64,000 nucleotides of DNA from Umboniibacter marinipuniceus. Its GTDB lineage: Bacteria; Pseudomonadota; Gammaproteobacteria; Pseudomonadales; DSM-25080. Location of the stretch: the NCBI RefSeq assembly GCF_003688415.1, contig NZ_REFJ01000003.1:372001-436000 (forward strand), written 5' to 3'. Below the pieces are notes generated by a model. The model did not search any database and was not told where the DNA came from. It saw only the letters and a list, made by a program, of their open reading frames with translations. The translations under genes were made by a program, and so were the position numbers. The stretch's first letter is position 1. Each line of letters starts with the position of its first letter. Below are positions 45,323 to 54,419 of the stretch, in pieces.

Positions 45323-46582
45323 TTACTTCGATGTGAACTCTGGATAGGCCTCCATACCACATTCAGCAATATCCACACCGCTAAACTCTTCTTCCTCCGA
45401 AACTCGAATCCCGAAGATAACCTTGATTAGCATCCAAACCACCAGACTAGCTGAGAATACCCAGACAAAGATGGTTAATGCACCCACGATTTGTCCAACG
45501 AAGGTTGCGCCATCATTGGTAATAGGAACCAAAAGTAGACCAAGCAGACCAACGGTACCGTGTACCGAGATAGCACCAACGGGATCATCAATCTTCAATT
45601 TCTCTAGGCCTAGGATGGACAATACAACAAGTAAACCACCTAAGGCACCAAATAGAGTTGCTTGCAACGCCGTTGGCGTAGACGGCTCGGCGGTGATGGC
45701 CACTAACCCTGCTAGCGCGCCATTCAACGCCATGGTTAAGTCTGCCTTACCAAAAAGGAGTCGAGCCAGTACCAGAGCGGCAACTAAACCACCTGCTGCG
45801 GCGGCGTTGGTGTTCAAAAATACCATTGCGACGCTATGTGCGCTTGACGCATCGCCTAGCTTAAGGACTGAGCCACCATTAAAGCCGAACCAACCCATCC
45901 AAAGGATGAAGGTACCTAGCGTAGCAAGCGGAAGGTTAGCACCAGGAATAGCGTTAACTTGACCGTTTGAACCGTATTTACCTTTTCGAGCACCTAGGAG
46001 CAGTACACCTGCTAATGCAGCGGCTGCACCAGCCATATGAACAATACCCGAGCCGGCAAAATCAGAGAAACCAAAATCATCGCCAAGACTAAATAAACCG
46101 AATACTTCCTGACCACCCCATGTCCAGCTGCCCTCTAGCGGGTAGATGAGGCCAGTCATAACAACTGTGAAAGCAAGGAATGCCCAAAGCTTCATTCGCT
46201 CAGCAACCGCTCCTGACACAATACTCATTGCGGTAGCAACAAAAACCACTTGGAAGAAGAAATCCGACGCTGCAGAGTAGACTGACGCACCAGCGAAGCC
46301 TTCTTCAGCTGAAGAAGCGAGCACTTCCTCTTGGCTGAATGCTTCGATCCCTGAAAGGAAGAAACCGCCATCGTACATGATCGCATAACCACAGATGAGG
46401 TACATGGTGCATGAAATTGCGAATAACGCCACGTTCTTGGTAAGAATCTCAGTGGTATTCTTTGAGCGAACAAGCCCAGCTTCTAACATCGAAAAGCCAG
46501 CTGCCATCCACATCACTAGCGCACCACACACTAGAAAATAAAAGGTATCCAATGCATATTGGATTTCATAGATCTCGTTCAT
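45323..46582 (-). CDS. amtB: Ammonium transporter
   Basis: A 419-residue Amt channel with 11 predicted helices. The twin pore histidines are in GIVHMAGAAAAL and ISVHGTVGLLG; FNGGSVLKLG and the GxFxLWxGWxGFN segment are typical. It starts without a cleaved signal obvious in E. coli AmtB, with residues QYALDTFYFLVCGALVMWMAAGF. GlnK, encoded 33 bases upstream, binds it to block transport. Confidence 0.95.
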   Translation of the reverse strand: MNEIYEIQYALDTFYFLVCGALVMWMAAGFSMLEAGLVRSKNTTEILTKNVALFAISCTMYLICGYAIMYDGGFFLSGIEAFSQEEVLASSAEEGFAGASVYSAASDFFFQVVFVATAMSIVSGAVAERMKLWAFLAFTVVMTGLIYPLEGSWTWGGQEVFGLFSLGDDFGFSDFAGSGIVHMAGAAAALAGVLLLGARKGKYGSNGQVNAIPGANLPLATLGTFILWMGWFGFNGGSVLKLGDASSAHSVAMVFLNTNAAAAGGLVAALVLARLLFGKADLTMALNGALAGLVAITAEPSTPTALQATLFGALGGLLVVLSILGLEKLKIDDPVGAISVHGTVGLLGLLLVPITNDGATFVGQIVGALTIFVWVFSASLVVWMLIKVIFGIRVSEEEEFSGVDIAECGMEAYPEFTSK

Positions 46583-46615
46583 TACGAGCCTCCAATGGTT
46601 CGTTATTAAATCGGG

Positions 46616-47005
<390 letters not shown>

Positions 47006-47674
47006 TTAGTTGCCTATAGGTAGGCTATATCCCACTAGAAATTGCACATCATCCGAGTAGTTCGTCACGATGCCGTCACCGTAGCTACCATCAGTAGTCA
47101 GAATTTTCGAAACGGTAAAAGACAGTTCCTCTGTTAGCGAATAGCTAAGGTCTAAGTGAACATAACTTCCGTCATCCATACCATCGTCCCAAGCGTCGTA
47201 ACCTACCAACGCTGAAAATGCCCCGAACTCGCCTGAGAACGTAAGATAGTCCCAGTCAATGTCGTCGTAGTCAGACCCTACGGTGTGCATATAGCCAACG
47301 TAGAAGTCGCCGAAGCCTACGCCTGCTGTAAGATCCACATAGTCGCCGAAGTCAGTATCTTCGTACTTGTAAAAGACCGCGCCAACATCAATGGAGACAT
47401 TCTCTGATACGGCGAAGTTATAGCTCGGCACTAGGTTCAACTCGTAACTAGTTGACGCGAGGCTACTAATCCACAGAGAGGTAGAGAAACCTCCTGCGGT
47501 GTAATCGGCCTGGCCCCAGAACTGAGGAGAATCAAGGTCTAAACCACGAAGTAAATAGGCGGTTGATAGGCCTGCTGAGCCACTAAAAGCACTTTCTTCT
47601 GCGTGGGTGCTGACTGACACCGAACCCAATAGTGCTGCGGTTAACGCTACGACTGACGCTTTCTTTGAAAACAT
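47006..47674 (-). CDS. TorF-family putative porin upstream of glnK-amtB
   Basis: A 222-residue outer-membrane protein with signal peptide (cut at THA-E) and alternating beta strands, starting SGSAGLSTAYLLRGLDLDSPQFWG, the TorF (TIGR02001) signature, and ending in QFLVGYSLPIGN. TorF genes frequently precede glnK-amtB. It may form a small pore useful in nitrogen stress. The sigma-54-like promoter upstream suggests that all three are co-regulated. Confidence 0.87.
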   Translation of the reverse strand: MFSKKASVVALTAALLGSVSVSTHAEESAFSGSAGLSTAYLLRGLDLDSPQFWGQADYTAGGFSTSLWISSLASTSYELNLVPSYNFAVSENVSIDVGAVFYKYEDTDFGDYVDLTAGVGFGDFYVGYMHTVGSDYDDIDWDYLTFSGEFGAFSALVGYDAWDDGMDDGSYVHLDLSYSLTEELSFTVSKILTTDGSYGDGIVTNYSDDVQFLVGYSLPIGN

Positions 47675-47805
47675 GGTTACTCTCCCTGAAAATGTTTTGC
47701 ATATGATCGACTCTTTGTTCGATCTTTACCCTATGCGATTAAGTCTTTCTAATGAGCTACTTTGGCTCAATTGAGCGCACTTCCTTGTCCACTCAATGAT
47801 GTCAA

Positions 47806-47821
47806 AGCAGAATTCGTGCCA
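47806..47821 (-). promoter_or_regulatory. Sigma-54-like promoter of the TorF-glnK-amtB operon
   Basis: On the minus strand TGGCACGAATTCTGCT has the -24 GG and -12 GC at the same spacing as the glnA promoter. It is about 130 bases upstream of the TorF ATG. A degenerate NtrC-like half-site (GGCACC) lies about 90 bases further upstream. The rest of the 380-bp gap shows no gene. Confidence 0.75.
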
Positions 47822-48054
47822 ACTTCGCTAATCCACCTAAAGTATTGGCCTAACGAGTATTCCGAAGGCTAAATTGCTTTGCCGTGGCGGCGGCGCCGAA
47901 GTGGTTTCAGGCACCATTTTGGAATGCGCGCACCAGAATAGAACGCTCTATATACCTGCTAGCTAAGCGCACAGAAGACAAAAGAAACCACCTTTAGACG
48001 GAGCTGCCATCGCGACGTAGATTTGCTAAAGTAGCGATAACTAGGAGAAAAACT

Positions 48055-48282
48055 ATGCAAAAGCCCAACTTCACCACCATTACTAACCAACTCAGAGAAG
48101 TCTTTAACAGTAGCGCTATCGAAGACACTGAAGCCCACGTTAAGTCGCTACTTCAATCTCAGTTACGAAAAATGGATGTAGTAAGCCGTGAGGAGTTTGA
48201 TGCTCAAAGTGCAGTTCTCATGCGCACGAGAGAGCGCCTGCAAAATTTAGAACGTCAATTTGAAGCCCTCGAAAAACGTTAG
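48055..48282 (+). CDS. ubiK: UbiK ubiquinone-synthesis accessory factor
   Basis: A 75-residue coiled-coil protein of the YqiC/BMFP family (QLRKMDVVSREEFDAQSAVLMRTRERLQNLE). UbiK aids ubiquinone assembly under oxygen by associating with UbiJ and lipids. GGAG lies before the ATG. It lies between TorF and comM, as in pseudomonads. Confidence 0.92.
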   Translation: MQKPNFTTITNQLREVFNSSAIEDTEAHVKSLLQSQLRKMDVVSREEFDAQSAVLMRTRERLQNLERQFEALEKR

Positions 48283-48357
48283 TCCAAGCATTTCGTCTAG
48301 CTAAGTTTTGTAGGCTGAAATTCCAACCTGTTATGCCGGATACCAAGGAAGGTGCGA

Positions 48358-49851
48358 ATGGCTGTAGCAACAATCTTTACCCGAGCTATGCGCGGAATCA
48401 CTGCCGAATCTGTTAGCGTGGAAGTTCACCTTAGTAACGGGCTCCCCAATTTCTGCCTCGTAGGACTGCCAGAATTGGCGGTCAAGGAATCACGAGAGCG
48501 AGTTCGCAGCGCCTTAAAGAATAGTGGCTTCGAATTTCCAATTAAGCGTATTACCGTCAACCTTGCTCCAGCCGACCTTCCTAAGCAAGGAGGACGATAC
48601 GACTTGGCCATCGCCCTGGGAATTCTTGCTGCGAGTCAGCAGCTTCCTCCGCACGCGATTGGCGATCGTGAATATCTCGGCGAGCTCGCGCTAGACGGCA
48701 GCTTACGTGTGGTTCACGGAACACTTGCTGCGGCGATGGCGGCAAGTGCTAGTGGTCGAACACTGGTGTGCCCTAGCCAGGAACACGAGCCCGCAGCACT
48801 CTCTGACAACCAAGTGTTCCACGCGAGTAGCTTGAGATCACTCTGCGACCAACTTGCCCTACAGCATCCATTAACACCTTGCCCCAACGCAGAAACTGCA
48901 AGCACCGACGTCCAGCCTGATCTGCGTGATGTGATTGGTCAGAAGGAGGCAAAATACGGTTTAGCGCTGGCGGCGGCGGGCCGTCACCACCTGCTATTCC
49001 ACGGCATTCCAGGCGCAGGAAAATCGATGCTCGCTAAACGCTTAGCGCCACTTCTACCTGCTTGCACACTCACTGAATCACTGGAGATTCAATCCGTTTA
49101 TTCCGCGGTAGGAAAGACGCACCCTTTCGGCACACGGCCTTTTCGCGCACCACATCACTCGGCCTCCGCCGCCGCGCTAATAGGAGGTGGAAACCCTCCT
49201 CAACCCGGCGAAATCACCTTTGCCCACGGCGGCGTTTTATTTCTCGACGAGCTTGCCGAGTTCCCGCGTCACATACTTGATCACCTTCGCGAACCACTCG
49301 AGAATCGTCAAATTCACATTTCTCGGTCGGGTCATCGTGTCAATTTTCCTGCCAGTTTCCAACTAATTGGTGCCACAAACCCTTGTCCCTGTGGATACTT
49401 TGGAACGGCATCCTGTCGATGTTCTCAGGCTCAAGTAGACAGATATCAAAGCCGCTTAAGTGGCCCACTATTGGACCGCTTTGACCTAATGATTGAATTA
49501 AAACCCGTAGCAATGACCGAATGGATTAACGGAAAGAATGGATCGCAAACCTCATCCGATGAAACTCGTGGCCAAGTGGCGAAGGCACGTGCACGTCAAC
49601 TTGAGCGCCAGGGCTGCTTCAACAGTGATCTGAGTTCCTCGCAACTCGCTGAGGTCGCCCCGCTCTCCTTGAGCCTGAAGCAGCAGCTCGCTAAGATCTG
49701 TGAGCAACGTGGCTGGTCCATGAGAGCCTGGGATAGGATTCATCGCTTAGCGTTAACGATTGCTGATTTTCACGCAAGCGAAGGTATTGAGTTAAACCAC
49801 CTCATGCAAGCGATACACTTTCGTTCAGCGTCGCTGAGTCCCAAAGACTAG
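48358..49851 (+). CDS. comM: ComM/YifB-family AAA+ ATPase
   Basis: A 497-residue Mg-chelatase-like AAA+ ATPase. The N-terminal domain is MAVATIFTRAMRGITAESVSVEVHLSNGLPNF; Walker A is GIPGAGKSMLAKRL; Walker B is GGVLFLDELAEF; a CPCGYFG...CRC zinc-like loop follows. ComM is a branch-migration helicase that aids transformation. ATG chosen for AAGGAAGG five bases upstream. Confidence 0.93.
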   Translation: MAVATIFTRAMRGITAESVSVEVHLSNGLPNFCLVGLPELAVKESRERVRSALKNSGFEFPIKRITVNLAPADLPKQGGRYDLAIALGILAASQQLPPHAIGDREYLGELALDGSLRVVHGTLAAAMAASASGRTLVCPSQEHEPAALSDNQVFHASSLRSLCDQLALQHPLTPCPNAETASTDVQPDLRDVIGQKEAKYGLALAAAGRHHLLFHGIPGAGKSMLAKRLAPLLPACTLTESLEIQSVYSAVGKTHPFGTRPFRAPHHSASAAALIGGGNPPQPGEITFAHGGVLFLDELAEFPRHILDHLREPLENRQIHISRSGHRVNFPASFQLIGATNPCPCGYFGTASCRCSQAQVDRYQSRLSGPLLDRFDLMIELKPVAMTEWINGKNGSQTSSDETRGQVAKARARQLERQGCFNSDLSSSQLAEVAPLSLSLKQQLAKICEQRGWSMRAWDRIHRLALTIADFHASEGIELNHLMQAIHFRSASLSPKD

Positions 49852-49885
49852 AAAAATGTGTTAGCAAACTATGCGCTTTGAACAG

Positions 49886-50629
49886 TTAGCTTTGAACAAG
49901 CGCGCGTCCAGCAGAATTCTGAAGCAATTGCTTTAGGGTTAGTGCCAGTTTCTCCGAAACCGAATCGAGGTTGCCTGCAAACTCGCCATGCGCTTCGTCG
50001 CCAGCAGCATTCGCAACTACCTTCATACCAGCGGCGTGGCCACCTAGTTCAGCCGCCACCTGCGCTACCGCGGCAAGCTCCATCTCCTTTGCCGCGGCTC
50101 CCAAACGGCTTAGGTTAAGGGAATCTCGCTCACTTAGGTCAAGCGAACTGCCGGTAGACACCTTCATACAATGAATAGGAGAGTCTAGCAACGGCGCTAG
50201 GTTGACTAGCGGATAGCCACCATCCGCATAGTGGGTAAATTCAGCAAGCGCTACGCGATGATCGTAAAAGGTCGCCGGTGACTGGGCAGCAATTATATCA
50301 CCCACCACCAATCCGGAGCTGACTCCACCACAGGTCCCCGCTGACACAAGACAGCTGTTAGGTGCCAATAGTAGAGCTTCTCTCGCCATGACCGCCGCAG
50401 CAACTTGGCCAATCCGATCACAGTCGTGAATTTTACTGACTCCCGCGATCACAACCAGACACTCAACACCCCCGCTTGACCAGATTAAAAACTGGCTTGT
50501 GGTTCGAAACTCAACCTGTAAAACTTCCACCTCACCCAGGGAAAGGAATGGCTCGGCCTCAGACCGCATAGCGAAAAGGATGGTATAGCTAAGAGATGAA
50601 TAGCTGGTTAACAACAAGGAGTTAGACAT
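49886..50629 (-). CDS. MTA/SAH-nucleosidase-like phosphorylase-family protein
   Basis: A 247-residue protein of the nucleoside phosphorylase/MTAN fold. ILFAMRSEAEPF, VSAGTCGGVSSGLVVGDII, the substrate-site KEMELAAVAQVA (compare MEMEAAA) and an acidic ANAAGDEA fit MTAN. It may cleave methylthioadenosine or S-adenosylhomocysteine; divergence from the standard SDxA and EMEA motifs leaves the substrate open. ATG is preferred to an earlier TTG. Confidence 0.75.
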   Translation of the reverse strand: MSNSLLLTSYSSLSYTILFAMRSEAEPFLSLGEVEVLQVEFRTTSQFLIWSSGGVECLVVIAGVSKIHDCDRIGQVAAAVMAREALLLAPNSCLVSAGTCGGVSSGLVVGDIIAAQSPATFYDHRVALAEFTHYADGGYPLVNLAPLLDSPIHCMKVSTGSSLDLSERDSLNLSRLGAAAKEMELAAVAQVAAELGGHAAGMKVVANAAGDEAHGEFAGNLDSVSEKLALTLKQLLQNSAGRALVQS

Positions 50630-50715
50630 GGGCAATTTCCATTATTTCGCGCATCTGAGGCTCGTTTAACGAGCGCGTTGAGTTTACAATAACGTTCCCC
50701 GAAGGAGCTAGCCAA

Positions 50716-52737
50716 TTGTCCAAACTAAATCCACGCCAAGCTGAAGCAGTCAAATACATCGATGGTCCACTCTTGGTGCTGGCCGGGGCAGGCTCGGGAA
50801 AGACCAGCGTAATCACCCGTAAGATCGCCTACTTGATTGAAGAGTGCGGTTATCCTGGCCAGGCTATTGCTGCCGTAACCTTCACCAACAAGGCGGCCCG
50901 CGAGATGAAGGAGCGGGTTGCTCAGCTGGTAGACAAGAAGAAAATACGTGGATTGATGGTTTGTACCTTTCATACCCTCGGCTTGACGATTATTAGGCGC
51001 GAGCTTAGAACATTAGGCTATCGACCTGGATTTTCTATCTTTGATCAATCCGATGCGTTAGCACTGCTTAAAGAGCTCATGATGAAAGACGGGGATATTG
51101 ATATGGATCACGTCGAGATGATCCAAAATATGATCTCCAACTGGAAGAACGAACTCATCTCACCTGAGAAGGCACTTTCGATGGCAGGTTCTCAAGGCGA
51201 GCAACAGATTGCGGCTATTTATCAGCATTACAATCGCGCACTTAAAGCCTACAACGCCTTCGACTTCGATGATCTTATCTTACAGCCCAGTTTACTCTTT
51301 GACGAACATCCCGATATCCTCCAACGCTGGCGCGCCAAGTTACGTTATCTTCTGATTGACGAATATCAGGATACCAATGGCGCCCAGTATCAGTTAATTC
51401 AAACCCTGCTGGGTAATCGCGGTGGACTAACGGTAGTCGGCGACGATGATCAGTCAATCTACGCCTGGCGTGGTGCAAGGCCCGAGAATATTGCCCAGCT
51501 TAGTAAGGATTACCCCGGCCTACACGTAGTGAAACTTGAACAGAATTATCGGTCGACTAGTCGCATCCTCAAAGCAGCGAATCACCTCATTGATCATAAC
51601 CCGCACGATTTCAATAAGAAACTGTGGAGCGAAATGGGCTACGGTGATCCAATTCGGGTCATTCGTACTGCCAATGAAGACGCCGAGTGCGAGCGGGTCG
51701 CAACAGAGATCATGGACCAGCGCTTACGAACCGGTGGTAGGTATAGCGATTTTGCCGTGTTATACCGAGGCAATCACCAATCTCGATTGCTGGAAATGAA
51801 ACTACAGCAATTCCAAGTTCCGTATATTATGTCTGGTGGTACTAGCTTTTTCTCTCGCCAAGAGGTGAAAGATTCGCTGGCCTATCTCCGATTATTGGTG
51901 AATCCTACGGATGATAATGCCTTTCTTCGAATCATTAATGTCCCGCGCCGAAAAATCGGCCCTAGCACGCTAGAGAAGCTGGCGGGTATTGCGGTTCAAA
52001 GAGAACAAAGCCTCTTTAATACCTGCGGAGACGCTCATGCCCTAAACGCTAACTTTCCGCCCGAGGCAGCGAAGCGACTATTCGACTTTCACGACTGGAT
52101 TTCTGGCGTGCGTCAGCGAGCCGACGAGGGTGATCCCATCGCGGCAGTAAGGGCGATGATTGATGAATCAGATTATGAAAACTGGCTGCATCAGAATGCC
52201 TCTTCACCAAACGTAGCGGAAAAACGCATGGGCAATGTCCATTCGCTCGTTGATCAGCTTAAGCAAACTTTAGGCTGGCTGCAGGAAGACGATCCGGATG
52301 CAGACCTCGAAGCTGTCATCAACAGATTACTGCTTCGTGACATGCTTGAGCAACAAGAGGAAGAAGATGATTCTGATCGAGTTCAATTACTGACGATTCA
52401 CGCCTCGAAAGGACTGGAGTATCCGAACGTATTCCTATTAGGCTGGGAAGAAGAGATTCTGCCTCATCGCTCTTCTATTGAAGAAGGCAATGTCGAAGAA
52501 GAACGCCGATTGGCGTATGTAGCTATAACCCGAGCAAAGCGAAACCTAACGATAACTTTGGCTGCCAAACGCAAGCAATTTGGCGAATGGCAGACGTGCC
52601 AGCCCTCTCGATTCCTTGATGAACTGCCCGAAGAAGATATTGATAAACTTGGTTTTGGTACGGATACAGAGAAGGCGCAGAATAAAGAACGCGGCCGAGA
52701 AACCCTAGCCTCGTTGAGGGATCTACTAAAGAAGTGA
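50716..52737 (+). CDS. rep: ATP-dependent DNA helicase Rep
   Basis: A 673-residue superfamily I 3'-5' helicase. LNPRQAEAVKYIDGP, Walker A LAGAGSGKTSV, DEYQDTN, VVGDDDQSIYAWRGARPEN, and the C-terminal motif VQLLTIHASKGLEYPNV are all intact. Rep removes protein blocks ahead of the fork. TTG start with AAGGAG at eight bases. The whole protein aligns with Rep rather than UvrD. Confidence 0.97.
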   Translation: MSKLNPRQAEAVKYIDGPLLVLAGAGSGKTSVITRKIAYLIEECGYPGQAIAAVTFTNKAAREMKERVAQLVDKKKIRGLMVCTFHTLGLTIIRRELRTLGYRPGFSIFDQSDALALLKELMMKDGDIDMDHVEMIQNMISNWKNELISPEKALSMAGSQGEQQIAAIYQHYNRALKAYNAFDFDDLILQPSLLFDEHPDILQRWRAKLRYLLIDEYQDTNGAQYQLIQTLLGNRGGLTVVGDDDQSIYAWRGARPENIAQLSKDYPGLHVVKLEQNYRSTSRILKAANHLIDHNPHDFNKKLWSEMGYGDPIRVIRTANEDAECERVATEIMDQRLRTGGRYSDFAVLYRGNHQSRLLEMKLQQFQVPYIMSGGTSFFSRQEVKDSLAYLRLLVNPTDDNAFLRIINVPRRKIGPSTLEKLAGIAVQREQSLFNTCGDAHALNANFPPEAAKRLFDFHDWISGVRQRADEGDPIAAVRAMIDESDYENWLHQNASSPNVAEKRMGNVHSLVDQLKQTLGWLQEDDPDADLEAVINRLLLRDMLEQQEEEDDSDRVQLLTIHASKGLEYPNVFLLGWEEEILPHRSSIEEGNVEEERRLAYVAITRAKRNLTITLAAKRKQFGEWQTCQPSRFLDELPEEDIDKLGFGTDTEKAQNKERGRETLASLRDLLKK

Positions 52738-52745
52738 CCAACAAA

Positions 52746-52777
52746 AATGGCGAGCCTCACAAAGATCACTCGCCATT
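52746..52777. terminator. Bidirectional terminator between rep and the thioesterase
   Basis: AATGGCGAG and CTCGCCATT form a 9-bp stem with a 14-base loop, followed by GGATTTTTC on the plus strand and TTTTTG on the minus strand. It lies between convergent genes. Confidence 0.8.
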
Positions 52778-52805
52778 GGATTTTTCACTACGCCAATCAA
52801 TGCTG

Positions 52806-53225
52806 TTAAACCAAGTATGCTGTTGCCCGCGCCCGCCAATCATCAGAGAATGCGATGGCTTTTCTGGCATTGGTATCAAACAGTACCGAGGTACTCTCTA
52901 GCGTTGCCACCAGCTCTGCTGTTTGACTGTTATACATACTGTACAACACCGTCATCGACTTGCCGCCTAGCTTCGTTAGCTGCGCGGAGATGGACAGCAA
53001 TTCCCCGCTGCCAACCTCTGCTTGGTACTCAATCACATGCTTCACATCAGCGAAGCCAATTCCATCTTCTTTCACCTGCGTGGCAGTCCAGCCAAACACT
53101 TTATGCAGGAAGTGATAGCTCGCATCATCGAACATCGCCATATAATGGCGAGTCGTGAGATGTAGCATGGCGTCACACATCCATGGATGTGCAACAGCTT
53201 GGAAAACAACATTGTTGATCGTCAT
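52806..53225 (-). CDS. 4HBT thioesterase, betainyl-CoA thioesterase-like
   Basis: A 139-residue hot-dog-fold acyl-CoA thioesterase. Asp in MFDDASYHFL takes the catalytic place of YbgC/FadM types; ISAQLTKLGGKSMTVLYSMYN is the beta-sheet core. It lies 56 bases downstream of the dehydrocarnitine-cleavage homologue on the same strand; in Pseudomonas the equivalent (CdhB) hydrolyses betainyl-CoA to glycine betaine. That role is inferred from the neighbour. Confidence 0.75.
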   Translation of the reverse strand: MTINNVVFQAVAHPWMCDAMLHLTTRHYMAMFDDASYHFLHKVFGWTATQVKEDGIGFADVKHVIEYQAEVGSGELLSISAQLTKLGGKSMTVLYSMYNSQTAELVATLESTSVLFDTNARKAIAFSDDWRARATAYLV

Positions 53226-53281
53226 GAACTCATGCCCTAAAAGCTTTAGTGGTCGAATAGTTGAGCCTAATTGAACTTGGA

Positions 53282-54214
53282 CTAGCTTGCTAGCGCTGCG
53301 CCACCGCTGAACGCTTTGATTTTAGCTTCCTGCTTTACAAGTCCTAGCTGCTCGCGAGCTTGTGCTGGCGTTTGAATACTAGCACCCATGAGCTCAACAA
53401 TGTTGCGAGCACGTTCAACCAACTGCGCGTTGGTAGCCAACTGACCTCGACTGAGGAATAGATTATCCTCTAAACCAACGCGAACGTTTCCGCCAAGCAG
53501 CGCCGCTTGAGCAACCATAGGCATTTCCATGGCACCAAGTCCAAAGCCCGCCCAGTTTGCTTCAGCAGGCAAATTAGCGACCATTGTTTGGAAGTTCTGT
53601 GTACTTGCTTCTGCACCCCAACGAACACCCATACATACTTGGAACAATGGTGGGGCTTTCAACAGACCCTCTTGCATCATCTGCTTAGCAAACCAAATGT
53701 GGCCAAGGTCGAAAACTTCCAATTCAGGCTTAACGTCAAGGTTTAGTAGGCGCTTAGCACCTAGGCGAAGCATATCTGGCGTAGAGACATAAACGTAATT
53801 GCCTGCCGGATAATTAAATGAACCACAATCCAGCGAACAAATTTCCGGCAGTAGGGTTTCAATATGAGCTTGACGTTCAATCTGACCCACTAAGTCCGTC
53901 TCAACACCTAGCTCTAAAGGGTTGTCATCGGGACCGAGGTAGAGGTCACCACCCATACCGGTAGTTAGGTTAATTACCACATCGGTATCCGCCTCACGGA
54001 TACGCTCTACCACTTCTTGGTAGAGCGCTAGCTTTCGGCTTGGCGCTCCAGTCTGCGGATCGCGAACATGAATATGGGCAATTGCAGCACCGGCCTTCGC
54101 CACTTCAATCGCATCTCGAGCAATTTCTGCAGGAGTAATTGGCAAATGAGGCGTCTTGTCGGCGGTATCACCTGAACCGGTGATTGCAGCGGTAATAATA
54201 ATGCTTCTATTCAT
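53282..54214 (-). CDS. cdhC: BKACE-family dehydrocarnitine cleavage enzyme
   Basis: A 310-residue TIM-barrel enzyme. [63 protein letters not shown] match CdhC, recalled from pseudomonads. It transfers acetyl from dehydrocarnitine to CoA, giving betainyl-CoA and acetoacetate. The zinc-site His pair HxH is intact. The start has AAGGGA upstream. Carnitine dehydrogenase (cdhA) is not adjacent, so another beta-keto acid is possible. Confidence 0.8.
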   Translation of the reverse strand: MNRSIIITAAITGSGDTADKTPHLPITPAEIARDAIEVAKAGAAIAHIHVRDPQTGAPSRKLALYQEVVERIREADTDVVINLTTGMGGDLYLGPDDNPLELGVETDLVGQIERQAHIETLLPEICSLDCGSFNYPAGNYVYVSTPDMLRLGAKRLLNLDVKPELEVFDLGHIWFAKQMMQEGLLKAPPLFQVCMGVRWGAEASTQNFQTMVANLPAEANWAGFGLGAMEMPMVAQAALLGGNVRVGLEDNLFLSRGQLATNAQLVERARNIVELMGASIQTPAQAREQLGLVKQEAKIKAFSGGAALAS

Positions 54215-54419
54215 AATATCCCTTTGACTTCTAACCTTTATTGATACTTTCTAATTGAGCGATTTAGTAAAGAATTTCTTTTAAAATTCAGCTAACATCG
54301 TAAAACAATTGGAAATTAGATAGCCTAGTTTAACGTTTTACAACCCAACAAACAATTTGAGTTCTACCTAATTGGATAGTGGTTTCCCCAAGCTGGTGTA
54401 GGCAATAAGGATACAATCC

